A DNA stretch of 64,000 nucleotides from Hippea sp. KM1 (GTDB taxonomy: Bacteria > Campylobacterota_A > Desulfurellia > Desulfurellales > Hippeaceae): the NCBI RefSeq assembly GCF_000526195.1, contig NZ_JAFP01000001.1:594001-658000 (forward strand). The letters are read 5' to 3'. Positions 46,394-55,249 of the stretch are shown piece by piece. The notes below the pieces were generated by a model. That model did no database searches, had not been told where the DNA came from, and was given only the letters and a program-made list of their open reading frames with translations. Numbering within the stretch: position 1 is the first letter of the stretch; each line of letters begins with the position of its first letter. Made by a program: the position numbers and the translations under genes.

Positions 46394-47334
46394 TGCTTGA
46401 CTCTAAAGCACTTGACGAAGTTCTCATATATATCCCGTCCGAATTCACTTACAAAGAAGTCCTTGTTATCCTTTAGTGCCTCAAATGTGGTCTTTGGCCC
46501 CTCTTCTTTGTATTCCCGCTTGGATGTTATGGCATCGAATATGTCGCATAGGGAGCATATCTTGGCAAATGTATTTACCTCACTCTTTCCGTATGGGTAT
46601 CCGCTGCCGTCCTTTCTCTCGTGGTGCTCCAGTATGATTTTCTCTATGATGGGCGAGCGTATCTTTAGTTCGTTTTTTATTATCTCAACCCCGTATATCG
46701 GGTGTTTCTTGATCTGTTCGTACTCCTCCTGAGAATATTTGCCCTTTTTTAGGAGTATCTGTGGGTCTATCTTTAGCATGCCTATGTCGTGTAGGAAGAA
46801 TCCCTTTGAGATCTCCTCAAGTTTCTGTTGGGATAGGTCTGTAAACATCTTCTTTGTCAGCATCGTTGCATAGACGCCCACATTGAACATGTGGACAGCA
46901 AGGTTGTGCACATCGCTTTTTATGAAGGAGAAGAATATGCTCATCGCCTTATCGTCGTTTATGGTGTTGGCTATGAACTTGGATACGCTGTTTGATACAT
47001 CCACTGCCAATTTTAGATTCCTTGAGTTCACCAGATCCTCTAAGTTGTCTATCATTGATACATAGATTGCATACATCTTGTTTTTCTGAGACATCATGGG
47101 GTCTTTTAGTATGTTGTCTATGTTTTCGCAGATGTAATTCCTGTATCCCTTAAGCTGCTCGGTTGGTATATAGGCTATGAAGTTGGAGTTGTATTTGAGT
47201 ATCGGATTTTTTCTATCAAGCGGCGTGTTCTTACTCAGCAGCAATACCGGTTTTGTCTCTTCAAGGACATATATATCAAAGTCCCTTTTTTGGGAGGGTT
47301 TTATTAGTTTTAACCGTATGGGAGCAAGCTTCAT
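46390..47334 (-). CDS. HD-GYP domain protein
   Basis: A 314-residue protein. An N-terminal region of about 115 residues resembles the DUF3391-like part seen before many HD-GYP domains. The HD-GYP domain follows: NVGVYATML, LHDIGMLKIDPQIL and EHHERKDGSGYPYG, all metal-binding residues present, so c-di-GMP hydrolysis is likely. It lies between cobO and mutS2 and overlaps mutS2 by 4 nt. It is the second HD-GYP protein of the window. Confidence 0.88.
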   Translation of the reverse strand: MKLAPIRLKLIKPSQKRDFDIYVLEETKPVLLLSKNTPLDRKNPILKYNSNFIAYIPTEQLKGYRNYICENIDNILKDPMMSQKNKMYAIYVSMIDNLEDLVNSRNLKLAVDVSNSVSKFIANTINDDKAMSIFFSFIKSDVHNLAVHMFNVGVYATMLTKKMFTDLSQQKLEEISKGFFLHDIGMLKIDPQILLKKGKYSQEEYEQIKKHPIYGVEIIKNELKIRSPIIEKIILEHHERKDGSGYPYGKSEVNTFAKICSLCDIFDAITSKREYKEEGPKTTFEALKDNKDFFVSEFGRDIYENFVKCFRVKQ

Positions 47335-47340
47335 AGACCC

Positions 47341-47859
47341 TTACTTTTCGATTCCCTCTCTTGCCTGTATTCCCTTTTTATAGTAATGCTTTATCTCCTT
47401 CATCTCGGTGACCAGATCCGCTTTTTCGATCACCCTTTCTGTTGCATACCTGCCGGTTATTACAAGCTCGGTGTTGTCCGGTTTTTCATCCATCAGCTTG
47501 AGCAGGTCATCCTCGCTGAAGAGGTTGAAGAATACGGCTATATTGGCCTCATCCAGTATAACAACATCGTAATCCTTACTCCTTAGGGCATCAAGAACGA
47601 AGTTGTATCCCTCTTTGGCGGCCTCTATATCCTCCTTTGAGGGCGTTGAGTGTATAAAACCGGGCCTTCCAAATCGCTTTAGGGTTATGTTTTCAAAAAC
47701 CCTCAGGGCCTTATGCTCGCTGTAATCCTGCCCCTTAACAAACTGAACAAATAGCACCCTATAGCCTGCACCGGCAGCCCTTACAGCCAATCCTATGGCT
47801 GCTGTGGTCTTGCCCTTGCCGTTGCCCGTATAGACCTGTATATAGCCCTTAGTTTTCAT
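47341..47859 (-). CDS. cobO: cob(I)yrinic acid a,c-diamide adenosyltransferase
   Basis: A 172-residue CobA/CobO/BtuR-type enzyme. P-loop VYTGNGKGKTTAAIGLAVRA, then RVLFVQFVKG and VVILDEANIAV, and TGRYATERVIEKADLVTEM near the end. It adds the 5'-deoxyadenosyl group to the corrin cobalt using ATP, for cobalamin synthesis or salvage. It overlaps the TorD-like gene by 11 nt. No other cob genes are near. Confidence 0.93.
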   Translation of the reverse strand: MKTKGYIQVYTGNGKGKTTAAIGLAVRAAGAGYRVLFVQFVKGQDYSEHKALRVFENITLKRFGRPGFIHSTPSKEDIEAAKEGYNFVLDALRSKDYDVVILDEANIAVFFNLFSEDDLLKLMDEKPDNTELVITGRYATERVIEKADLVTEMKEIKHYYKKGIQAREGIEK

Positions 47860-48466
47860 TCAGAAGCTCCTTTAATACCTTTTGCTCCTTTGTTAGAAAC
47901 GAGTTCCCTATTTGAGCTAAGCTTTTGTAGAATAGCGGTGCTTCCTTTGTATTTGTTAAATCATCAAAGAACGAGAAGATCCATTCAAACAGATGGTCAA
48001 AGAAGAACTGCGCGAAAATGGGTTTGCAGTTCTCTTCGTTCTCAAGCAGAAATGCACCAAACTCCAGCTCGAATGTCAAATAGTCCGGAAACTCCCTCTC
48101 GTCGAATATCTCAAGACCGCAGCTTTTGTATATCTCGTTGAGTTGATCCGATACCTCGCCGCCCACAAGTCCGTCTTTGTAAAACGACTCATAGGGGTGC
48201 AGTGGGGTCTTGGGATAGTTTGCAATAAAAAGACCCGTGTATATGCCTTGCCATTCGTTAAGCGTCAGTTTGCTTAACTCATCCAGCCCGTGTTTTAGGT
48301 TCCTGATGCCTGTTATTTTGTATCCGTGATCATGAAGGTTCCTGTATGGTTGTTTTGCCATCTCTATGGCTTTGTGTATTATCTCTGAAAAGTTCTCCTG
48401 CGGGTATGTAAAGCAGATACCCAAAAATCTATATAGTGCTATCCTGTCTTCCTTTTGAGGCTTCAT
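47849..48466 (-). CDS. TorD/DmsD-like molybdoenzyme assembly chaperone
   Basis: A 205-residue all-helical protein. The hallmark segment is the proline-aromatic PLHPYESFYKDG (family E-P-x-D-H/'PYESVY' region), with DYLTFELEFGAFLLENEE in the next helix and an N-terminal ALYRFLGICFTYP. TorD-family chaperones bind the twin-arginine signal of one particular molybdenum or tungsten reductase and help insert the cofactor. No such reductase is in the window, so the client is encoded elsewhere. Respiratory molybdoenzymes would fit an anaerobic sulfur or nitrate respirer. Confidence 0.8.
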   Translation of the reverse strand: MKPQKEDRIALYRFLGICFTYPQENFSEIIHKAIEMAKQPYRNLHDHGYKITGIRNLKHGLDELSKLTLNEWQGIYTGLFIANYPKTPLHPYESFYKDGLVGGEVSDQLNEIYKSCGLEIFDEREFPDYLTFELEFGAFLLENEENCKPIFAQFFFDHLFEWIFSFFDDLTNTKEAPLFYKSLAQIGNSFLTKEQKVLKELLNEN

Positions 48467-48477
48467 TGTTTTTACTC

Positions 48478-49359
48478 CTAAAACAGACAGTACTCGAAAA
48501 TGGCCATTCTTGCAAAGACGCCATTCTCAACCTGTCTGGTAATCAAGATATTTCCGTCGGAATCAAGCAAAGAGGAGCTTAGCTCCACATTCCTGTTTAC
48601 AGGCCCTGGATGCATGATAAAGCTATCTGGCATGTTTTTCTCGTTTATGCCGAAAAATTTAGAGTATTCCTTAAGAGACGGTATGCTCTGGCCGCTCTTT
48701 CTTTCTAACTGTATCCTTAAAAGTATTATGAAGTCCTTGTTTGATAGCGCTTCGTTTAGGCTCTTTTCGATTTTTACATTGTCCAGCCATTCGGCCTTGG
48801 GCAGCATTGTTTTTGGGCCGAAGAAGCTCAAATTCCAGTCAAACAACCGCGCCATCCACATGTGGCTTTTTGCCACCCTGCTGTTTGATATATCACCTAT
48901 GATGCACACATTGAGGTTGTTGAGCCTTCCCTTTGCCTGCAACATCGTTAGGGCATCCAATATGGCCTGGGATGGGTGTTCGTTGGTTCCATCACCGGCG
49001 TTGATGATGGGGATGTTGGTAAAATGGCTCAAAAAAAATGGGTATCCCGAATGGTAATGGCGTATAACAAAGGCATCGGGCCTCATTGCTGAAAGGTTGA
49101 TTATGGTGTCGTAATCGGTTTCCCCCTTTTTTAGGCTCGATTGGTTATGGTCTATGTTTATCACCTCACCGCCCATGTTCTTTGCTGCTATCTCAAACGA
49201 TGTGCGTGTCCTTGTGCTGTTTTCAAAAAACAGGGTGATTATGGTTTTCCCTTTAAGCTTGCCCTCATACAGCCTGCTTTCTTTAAACTTCAAGGCCCTT
49301 TTTAGGATTAATTCTACATCCTCCCTGGTAAAGTCCTTAATGGATATAAAATGCTTCAT
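48478..49359 (-). CDS. pyrB: aspartate carbamoyltransferase, catalytic subunit
   Basis: A 293-residue enzyme. The carbamoyl-phosphate site is FENSTRTRTSFEIAAKNMGG, the 80s loop has SSLKKGET, then GDGTNEHPSQAILDALTM and MHPGPVNRNVEL. It joins carbamoyl phosphate and aspartate in pyrimidine synthesis. It is a little shorter than most PyrB (305-310) but the motifs are complete. No pyrI regulatory chain is adjacent. pyrC is at 61107 in a different operon. Confidence 0.95.
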   Translation of the reverse strand: MKHFISIKDFTREDVELILKRALKFKESRLYEGKLKGKTIITLFFENSTRTRTSFEIAAKNMGGEVINIDHNQSSLKKGETDYDTIINLSAMRPDAFVIRHYHSGYPFFLSHFTNIPIINAGDGTNEHPSQAILDALTMLQAKGRLNNLNVCIIGDISNSRVAKSHMWMARLFDWNLSFFGPKTMLPKAEWLDNVKIEKSLNEALSNKDFIILLRIQLERKSGQSIPSLKEYSKFFGINEKNMPDSFIMHPGPVNRNVELSSSLLDSDGNILITRQVENGVFARMAIFEYCLF

Positions 49360-49369
49360 CTTGAATACC

Positions 49370-50224
49370 TCATTTTTCTATGTCTCTATGAAAAACCTCT
49401 ATCTCAAAACCCTTATCCATTAAAAAGTTTCTCAAATGCTCAACAATGGCCACCGATCTGTGCTTTCCGCCCGTGCACCCTATAGATATGGTCAGATAGC
49501 TCTTGCCTTCCTTTATGTAATACGGTATGAAGGTCTTGAGAAACTCCTTTATATAGCTTAAAAACTCCTTTGTCTGTGCCTGGTTCATCACAAACTCATA
49601 GGTCTTTTTATCCTTGCCCGTTGTATCCTTAAACTCCTCTATGAAGTATGGATTTGGCAGGAACCTGACATCGAATACATTGTCCGATTCTATCGGTATG
49701 CCGTATTTAAAACCGAAGGATATGAGTTGTATAATGGGTTTTTTGTCCAGCTTTAGGAACCTTTCACGAATGACCCTTTTAAGTTCGTTGACATTCAACT
49801 GACTTGTGTCGATTATAAAATCGGCCAGGGATTTTACAGGCTCCATAGCCCTTCTTTCTTCCTCTATGGCCTTGTGCAGCGGTATATTCTTAAGAAGGCT
49901 CAACGGATGGATTCTGCGTGTCTGCTCAAATCGCCTTATTAGCGTTTTCTCGTCGGCCTCGAAGAAGATTATTGTGTGTTTGATCTTTGAATGGTCAAGC
50001 CACTCCTTTATGAGCCTTAAGTCTTTTGTGATGTTTGGATCCCTTATGTCGCAAACCGTGGCTATCCTGTTTATCTGGCTTTTTGAAAGCTCCAGTATGT
50101 CTATGAATTTTTTAAACAGCGCCAGCGGCAGATTATCGATACAGAAGTATCCGTTATCCTCAAACGCCTTCAAAGCGGTAGTTTTGCCAGATCCAGACAG
50201 CCCGCTAATAAAGACGATTTCCAC
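49370..50224 (-). CDS. rapZ: RapZ family nucleotide-binding protein
   Basis: A 284-residue P-loop protein. N-terminal GLSGSGKTTALKAFEDNGYF is followed by CIDNLPL and Walker B IIFFEADEKTLIRRFEQTRR. The C-terminal domain has FGFKYGIP, DVRFLPNPYFIEEFKDTTG and IGCTGGKHRSV. In E. coli RapZ guides GlmZ RNA to RNase E and senses glucosamine-6-phosphate; in B. subtilis YvcJ has other roles. Here it follows hpf and ptsN, the same order as in proteobacteria but away from rpoN. Confidence 0.94.
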   Translation of the reverse strand: MEIVFISGLSGSGKTTALKAFEDNGYFCIDNLPLALFKKFIDILELSKSQINRIATVCDIRDPNITKDLRLIKEWLDHSKIKHTIIFFEADEKTLIRRFEQTRRIHPLSLLKNIPLHKAIEEERRAMEPVKSLADFIIDTSQLNVNELKRVIRERFLKLDKKPIIQLISFGFKYGIPIESDNVFDVRFLPNPYFIEEFKDTTGKDKKTYEFVMNQAQTKEFLSYIKEFLKTFIPYYIKEGKSYLTISIGCTGGKHRSVAIVEHLRNFLMDKGFEIEVFHRDIEK

Positions 50225-50225
50225 T

Positions 50226-50696
50226 TTATGCCTTCTTTAGCTCTTCTTCTCTATTCTTGATTAACTCTATAACCCTCTCTGCCTCTTTTTCTGCTATTAT
50301 CTCTTCTTTTAGGCGGTTATCCTTAAATATCTTTGCCGCCTTTGCTAAGGCCTTAAGCAGTATAGACGGTTTGGAGCTTGGCGCTAAAACCACCAGGAAT
50401 ATCTGTGAAGGAACGCCGTCTAAAGAACCAAAATCGACGGGTTCCTCGGTGGTAAATAGGCCACCTATGAGCTTGCTTAATGAATCCATCTTGGCGTGAG
50501 GGAGGGCAAAATACCCCCCTACGGCCGTTGAGCCAAACCTCTCCCTTGCCCTTAAAAGGGAAAAGACATCCTCACTGTTTAGGTTGTTTTCCTTTGCCAA
50601 GTATTCTGCCATCTTCTTTAGGCATTCAAACTTCTCATGGCAGTTGATGTTTAGCTTTACTGTATTGATGAAATCGGTAATTCTATTTTCCTTCAT
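50226..50696 (-). CDS. ptsN: PTS IIA-like nitrogen regulatory protein PtsN
   Basis: A 156-residue EIIA-Ntr domain. The phosphorylated His is in FALPHAKMDSL; RERFGSTAVGGYFALPHA matches the 'R-E-x-x-G-S-T-x-x-x-x-G-x-A-x-P-H' pattern. It would take phosphate from NPr and regulate potassium uptake, nitrogen or envelope functions by binding partners. ptsP and ptsO are not visible here. It sits between hpf (4-nt overlap) and rapZ (1 nt). Confidence 0.92.
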   Translation of the reverse strand: MKENRITDFINTVKLNINCHEKFECLKKMAEYLAKENNLNSEDVFSLLRARERFGSTAVGGYFALPHAKMDSLSKLIGGLFTTEEPVDFGSLDGVPSQIFLVVLAPSSKPSILLKALAKAAKIFKDNRLKEEIIAEKEAERVIELIKNREEELKKA

Positions 50697-51205
50697 CGTG
50701 TAACTATGTATCCATAATCGCCGTTTTTCTTTTTATACACCACACATACCTTACCGTTTTCTGAGTTGTTAAATACAACGAAGTGCTTATCCTCCTCGTT
50801 GAGTTTTATTATGGCCTCTTCCACCGTTAGTGGTTTGGGTATAAACTCCTCCTCAACAATGACAGGCTCCCTCTCGCTCTCCTGGGGTGCATACTGCTCA
50901 GCCTGGGATGCCCTCCTTTTGGACTTGTAAAGCTTATCCTTCATCTTCTCTATCTGTTTTTCCAACACCTCATACACCAGATCGATGGATGAGTACATAT
51001 CCTTCGATGACTCTGTGGCCTTGATGATCTCGCCCTCTATATTTAGCTTTACATCGGCTATATGTCTGTATTTCTCCACGCTCAATACCACATCGGCTGT
51101 TGCCGAGCCATCTATCTTCCTCTGAAGCCTTCCGATTTTCTTTTCCACATACTCCTTAATCGAAGGCGTAAGCTCCGTGTTTTTTGCACTAATTGTAATC
51201 TTCAT
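50693..51205 (-). CDS. hpf: ribosome hibernation promoting factor, long form
   Basis: A 170-residue long HPF. The N-terminal ribosome-binding domain (ITISAKNTELTPSIKEYVEK, about 1-100) is joined by a flexible linker (about 100-118) to the C-terminal dimerisation domain (KPLTVEEAIIKLNEEDKHFV, ending VVYKKKNGDYGYIV). Long HPFs form 100S ribosome dimers in stationary phase without RMF. CTCCTTGG on the plus strand at 51211-51218 corresponds to the CCAAGGAG ribosome-binding site. Confidence 0.95.
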   Translation of the reverse strand: MKITISAKNTELTPSIKEYVEKKIGRLQRKIDGSATADVVLSVEKYRHIADVKLNIEGEIIKATESSKDMYSSIDLVYEVLEKQIEKMKDKLYKSKRRASQAEQYAPQESEREPVIVEEEFIPKPLTVEEAIIKLNEEDKHFVVFNNSENGKVCVVYKKKNGDYGYIVTR

Positions 51206-51223
51206 AACCCCTCCTTGGTTAAA

Positions 51224-51580
51224 TTAATGGTTGTGTTCGTGGTGATCGCACACCTCTTGATAGGATAGATCCAGCCTGTTTGCGATAAAATCCTCCACCA
51301 ACTCCTTGGCCTTCTTGGGTCTTACATTACTGATAACCCTGATGCCAAAGCTTTCAAACAACTCCTTTGCCTTCGGGCCTATACCGGCCACTATAACAAC
51401 ATCGGCATTTTTCTGTTTGACCCATTGAGGAAAAGACCCCTCAAAGTGTTCGGGGGCTGGCTCAATCTGCATAAGTTCGACCTTGCCGTTCTCTATATCG
51501 AAAAAAGCAAACTTGGGCGCATGGCCGAAATGCTCGCACAGATTATCACCTTCAATGGGCATGGCAACCCTTATCATCAT
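51224..51580 (-). CDS. NifX/NifB-like dinitrogenase iron-molybdenum cofactor domain protein
   Basis: A 118-residue one-domain protein (IRVAMPIEGDNLCEHFGHAP, ADVVIVAGIGPKAKELFESF). The family includes NifX, NafY and the C-terminal part of NifB and binds iron-sulfur or iron-molybdenum clusters; many stand-alone members occur in anaerobes that do not fix nitrogen. The tail CDHHEHNH is a probable metal-binding stretch. Two tandem ATGs (51580 and 51577) follow AGGAGG; the exact start is open. It sits between a J-domain gene and hpf. Function unknown. Confidence 0.8.
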   Translation of the reverse strand: MMIRVAMPIEGDNLCEHFGHAPKFAFFDIENGKVELMQIEPAPEHFEGSFPQWVKQKNADVVIVAGIGPKAKELFESFGIRVISNVRPKKAKELVEDFIANRLDLSYQEVCDHHEHNH

Positions 51581-51589
51581 CAAGCCTCC

Positions 51590-51934
51590 TTAAAAGAATC
51601 TGTTTTTCCAGTAAGAGTAATAATCGGATGTTTCCCTTTCAATGGAATATTCCCTCTCCCAATCGTCTAATTCTTCTTCTGTTATGGTTAAGAACTTGAC
51701 ATTCTCAACATCGAAGTCCTTTTTCGTTAGTATCATGTATGCGGTGTTGATGTCTCTGAATAGCTCTTCTGTGTTCTTATTAACATCGGGATGGTATTTT
51801 TTAGCCAGTTTCAGATAGTTGTTCCTTATGATCCAGTCGGGATCATCCTCACTAACGCCCAGTATCTTCCTTGCGGCTATCTCGTATCTCTTTATCTTTG
51901 TAAATCGGCTTTGAAAGGAGAAATCATAAATCAT
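51590..51934 (-). CDS. small J-domain protein
   Basis: A 114-residue protein with a J domain at about residues 20-75 (ARKILGVSEDDPDWIIRNNY, then KLAKKYHPDVNKN with the DnaK-activating HPD). There is no Gly/Phe region, zinc finger or client domain, so it is a class C J protein that would bring DnaK to a specific task. The tail has aromatic, charged residues (SDYYSYWKNRFF). It is the first gene of the long minus-strand run and lies 7-10 nt before the NifX-like gene. Confidence 0.82.
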   Translation of the reverse strand: MIYDFSFQSRFTKIKRYEIAARKILGVSEDDPDWIIRNNYLKLAKKYHPDVNKNTEELFRDINTAYMILTKKDFDVENVKFLTITEEELDDWEREYSIERETSDYYSYWKNRFF

Positions 51935-52096
51935 AAGCCACCCCCGCTGAGGGAGTAAAGTCCCCTGCCTTTTCCATATGTGGAATAATATGCTTTTTTG
52001 AGTGTTTCATCAACAAGTTTTAATCGATTATATCCTTTAGTCCACATATCCATAGTTTAGGAAAAAAAGTTGTGGTTGTAAAGGTCGCTTGAGTTT

Positions 52097-52125
52097 TTGA
52101 CAGCTGAATCGGTTTAATCTAAAAT
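52097..52125 (+). promoter_or_regulatory. promoter of the radA operon
   Basis: Perfect TTGACA (52097-52102) and TAAAAT (52120-52125), 17-nt spacer. Only 6 nt separate the -10 from the radA ATG and there is no Shine-Dalgarno sequence, so the transcript is probably leaderless. Confidence 0.75.
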
Positions 52126-52131
52126 TACCGT

Positions 52132-53403
52132 ATGTCTAAGAAAACAACTGTATATGTCTGTTCGAACTGCGGTTATACCTCAAACAAGTGGTATGGCAGA
52201 TGCCCCAAGTGTGGAGAATGGGGAACCTTTGAGGAGAAAAGCCCGCAAGCTAAAGGGGCAGTCTGTTATGATAAACCTTTAAAGATAAAGGAGATTGACC
52301 ACAACGAGAGCTTTTTGCCCTTTGATAGTGAGTTTTCCGCCCTGTTTGATGGTAAGCTCTCCCTGGGTGGGGTTTATTTGATCTCTGGAACCCCCGGTGT
52401 GGGTAAATCCACCATGCTTCTGCAGCTGTCAAGGGATTTAAGCAAAAGCGGCAGGGTGTTGTATATATCGGCTGAGGAGTCCAAGGAGCAGGTGGCATCA
52501 CGGGGCAAGAGGATAGGGGCCCTTGATGTGGAGGTGTTCTCATCCAATAGGCTTGAGGCCATTTTGGGTCTTCTTGAGAATGAAAAACCCGCTGTGGCCA
52601 TTGTAGATTCGATACATGCCGTATTTGATGAGAATGTGGATTATGTTGTGGGGGGTATTCAGCAGGTCAGATATGCCACAGAGAGGCTTATAGATATTGC
52701 AAAAAGAAGCAACATAACCCTCTTTATAGTGGCGCATATAACCAAATCCGGCGCCATTGCAGGCCCGAAGACCTTGGAGCATATGGTTGATAGCGTGCTG
52801 CTGCTTGAGGTTGAATCAAAAAGCGGCCTGAGGGTGTTGAAGTTTTTAAAGAACCGTTTTGGTTCAACGGATGAGGCCTTGATATTGAAGATGACGGATA
52901 AGGGGCTTGTTGTCGTTGAGGATCCGACGACCAAGTTTATCGATGGGTTTGGCTCAAACGACGGTGTTTGCTATGGTGTTATCGTGGAGGGTAAACACCC
53001 CATAATCGTTGAGGTCCAAGCACTTTGCATAGAAACGCCGCTTGCTATTCCACGCAGGATAAGCGTGGGTTTTGATATAAACAGGTTGAATATGCTTATT
53101 GCCGTTATTGAGAAGAGGCTTAACCTGCCCATGTATAAATACGATGTCTATCTAAATATTACGGGCGGATTGAGAATAACCTCAACGCTTTTGGATGCAG
53201 CGGTTGTGGGGGCGATTTTTTCCTCTTTTAAGAAAAGGTCGTTTGAGGAGAGGACCGTTTTGGTGTCTGAGGTGGATCTCTCTGGAAAACTGAGGCTGTT
53301 TGAGGGTGAAGTGGATGTGGTAAATCGCCTGAAAGAGGGCGGTTTTTTTGTGGTCTCGGCTTTGGATTATAAAAACATAAAACAGCTTTACGATTTGCTT
53401 TAG
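52132..53403 (+). CDS. radA: DNA repair protein RadA
   Basis: A 423-residue protein. A zinc finger (C10, C13, C24, C27) is followed by the RecA-like ATPase with Walker A SGTPGVGKST (about 86), VAIVDSIHAV and the RadA-specific KNRFGS (about 240). The C-terminal third is the Lon-like P domain (ICIETPLAIPRRISVGFDIN). RadA drives branch migration during recombination. It leads a long plus-strand run (kdsA, lptG-like, ppsR and beyond). Confidence 0.95.
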   Translation: MSKKTTVYVCSNCGYTSNKWYGRCPKCGEWGTFEEKSPQAKGAVCYDKPLKIKEIDHNESFLPFDSEFSALFDGKLSLGGVYLISGTPGVGKSTMLLQLSRDLSKSGRVLYISAEESKEQVASRGKRIGALDVEVFSSNRLEAILGLLENEKPAVAIVDSIHAVFDENVDYVVGGIQQVRYATERLIDIAKRSNITLFIVAHITKSGAIAGPKTLEHMVDSVLLLEVESKSGLRVLKFLKNRFGSTDEALILKMTDKGLVVVEDPTTKFIDGFGSNDGVCYGVIVEGKHPIIVEVQALCIETPLAIPRRISVGFDINRLNMLIAVIEKRLNLPMYKYDVYLNITGGLRITSTLLDAAVVGAIFSSFKKRSFEERTVLVSEVDLSGKLRLFEGEVDVVNRLKEGGFFVVSALDYKNIKQLYDLL

Positions 53404-53413
53404 GTTATGTATT

Positions 53414-54211
53414 ATGGAAGCCATGAGGCATTTCTTTATTGCAGGGCCGTGTGTTATAGAAAATGAGACGATAGTTCTTCAGACGGCCGAAAGGCTAAAG
53501 GGGATAAGTGAAAAGTATAATATCGAGATAATCTTTAAATCGTCCTTTGATAAGGCCAACAGAACATCTATCGATTCCTTCAGAGGGCCGGGTATAGATG
53601 AGGGTCTTAGGATCCTTTCAAGGGTAAAGGAGGAGTTTGGTTTTAGGCTGACGACGGATATACACATACCGTCTCAGGCTGAGGTTGTTGCCGAGGTTGT
53701 TGATGTTATACAGATTCCTGCATTCCTGTGCCGCCAAACCGATATGATTGTTGAGGCTGCAAGGACAAACAAAACGGTAAACATCAAAAAGGGCCAGTTT
53801 ATGGCACCGTGGGATATGAAATATGCTACAGCGAAGGCCAAATCGTCATCCGATGTTGATGTGTGGCTGACAGAGAGGGGTGCAACCTTTGGATACAACA
53901 ACTTGGTGGTGGATTTTAGGAGCTTGAGGATAATGAAGGAATTTGCCGATGCTGTTATATACGATGCGACCCACTCCATGCAGATGCCCAGTGTGGCAGG
54001 TAAAAGCTTAGGGACGAAGGAATATGCATCCTGGCTGGCCTTTGCCGCAGCCAGTGTGGGTGTGGATGGTCTGTTTTTTGAGGTTCATCCGCAGCCTGAA
54101 AAGGCCCTATCCGATGCCGCTGTTATGTTGTCGTTGGATGAGTTTGAGAGTATAATCCCCGCCGTATTACAACATTGGCAGATAGCAGACGAATATGAAA
54201 AAGATTCATAG
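53414..54211 (+). CDS. kdsA: 3-deoxy-8-phosphooctulonate synthase
   Basis: A 265-residue enzyme that condenses phosphoenolpyruvate with arabinose 5-phosphate to Kdo-8-phosphate for LPS. Motifs: HFFIAGPCVIEN, FKSSFDKANRTSIDSFRGPG, TDIHIPSQAEVVAEVVDVIQ, IPAFLCRQTD, NIKKGQFMAP and FFEVHPQPEKALSDA. The Cys in PCVIEN is the position that binds metal in metal-dependent KdsA, so this one is probably metal-dependent. Start at 53414; the ATG at 53423 is also possible. The end overlaps the lptG-like gene by 17 nt. Confidence 0.95.
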   Translation: MEAMRHFFIAGPCVIENETIVLQTAERLKGISEKYNIEIIFKSSFDKANRTSIDSFRGPGIDEGLRILSRVKEEFGFRLTTDIHIPSQAEVVAEVVDVIQIPAFLCRQTDMIVEAARTNKTVNIKKGQFMAPWDMKYATAKAKSSSDVDVWLTERGATFGYNNLVVDFRSLRIMKEFADAVIYDATHSMQMPSVAGKSLGTKEYASWLAFAAASVGVDGLFFEVHPQPEKALSDAAVMLSLDEFESIIPAVLQHWQIADEYEKDS

Positions 54212-55241
54212 ATACATATCGGTTTTCTTTCTTAAGACATTCTTTATCTCCATTGCATTCTTTGTGTTATTGTTTGTATTAAGTGATTTTTTCTCAAATC
54301 TGTCTGATATAGTTGGAAACGATGTGCCGTTTAGATACATAATCAACTACTACCTTTACTATTCCCCCTTTGTTGTTTACTTCAGCATGCCTTTTATATT
54401 TGCGCTCTCTTCGTTGGTAAGCTTGGGCTATCTATCCTCAAAGAACGAGATAATAGTCATGCGCTCAAGCGGCCTGAGCATATTAAGGATAGCAAAGCCC
54501 GTTTTGCTCTTTTCCTTGATTGTTGCCGTTGTTATGTTTTTCGGTAAGGAGCTTGTTGTGAATAAGGGGCTTGAGAAGGCCTCGTTTATCAGGCATTACT
54601 ATTTTAAAAACAAGCGCTTCAAAAGGGGATGGACAAAAATCGGCAACTTCTTTGTAAGGGTCAATAAGCTCTCCGTCAGGGATAGGAAGGCCTATGATAT
54701 AACTGCATACAGGGTTGATAAGGATTTTAAAGGGGTTGAGGTGATTGTAAAGGCGCATGAGGCGGTTTTTAAACCCAAGGAAGTGGTTTTGTTTGACGGT
54801 TGTCTCTATTCCATGCCCAATTTTTCAAACCCAAAATGCTTTAAGGATTTTAAGATAAAGACAAGCAAGAGCTTCTATTCGATGTTCTCCTCATCGAAGT
54901 TTAAAGAGCCATCGTTTTCTGAGCTTGTGTATTCCTTAAACCATACGCTGGATAAGGATTATTATACGGCCTTGATTATACACAGGATCGTATACCCCCT
55001 TTCATGTGTTATCCTAACCCTGCTATCTTTTGTGTTTATCTTAAGAACAAGCCCCCGAAGGGGCGGTTTTATAAGGAATGTCTTTTTGGGCAGTATAGTC
55101 TTTCTGGTTTATGTGGGCAGCCTGGAGTTGATATCGTCGATGGGCAGGTATTCTATGGTCGATCCGATTTTATCTGTTGTTATTTTTATCCTTTTCTGGG
55201 TGAGTGTTTCTGTGTATAATCTGTTGAAACTTGGCGTTTGA
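54195..55241 (+). CDS. LptF/LptG family LPS export permease
   Basis: A 348-residue permease. Three N-terminal membrane helices (starting FFLKTFFISIAFFVLLFVLS, with the NEIIVMRSSGLS coupling loop that contacts LptB), a periplasmic jelly-roll middle (about 120-255) and three C-terminal helices complete the fold. With LptB it pulls LPS from the inner membrane to LptC. It overlaps kdsA, joining Kdo synthesis and LPS export. The partner permease and lptC/lptA must be elsewhere. LptG rather than LptF is favoured only by its single, late position. Confidence 0.88.
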   Translation: MKKIHRYISVFFLKTFFISIAFFVLLFVLSDFFSNLSDIVGNDVPFRYIINYYLYYSPFVVYFSMPFIFALSSLVSLGYLSSKNEIIVMRSSGLSILRIAKPVLLFSLIVAVVMFFGKELVVNKGLEKASFIRHYYFKNKRFKRGWTKIGNFFVRVNKLSVRDRKAYDITAYRVDKDFKGVEVIVKAHEAVFKPKEVVLFDGCLYSMPNFSNPKCFKDFKIKTSKSFYSMFSSSKFKEPSFSELVYSLNHTLDKDYYTALIIHRIVYPLSCVILTLLSFVFILRTSPRRGGFIRNVFLGSIVFLVYVGSLELISSMGRYSMVDPILSVVIFILFWVSVSVYNLLKLGV

Positions 55242-55249
55242 GGTGTTGA

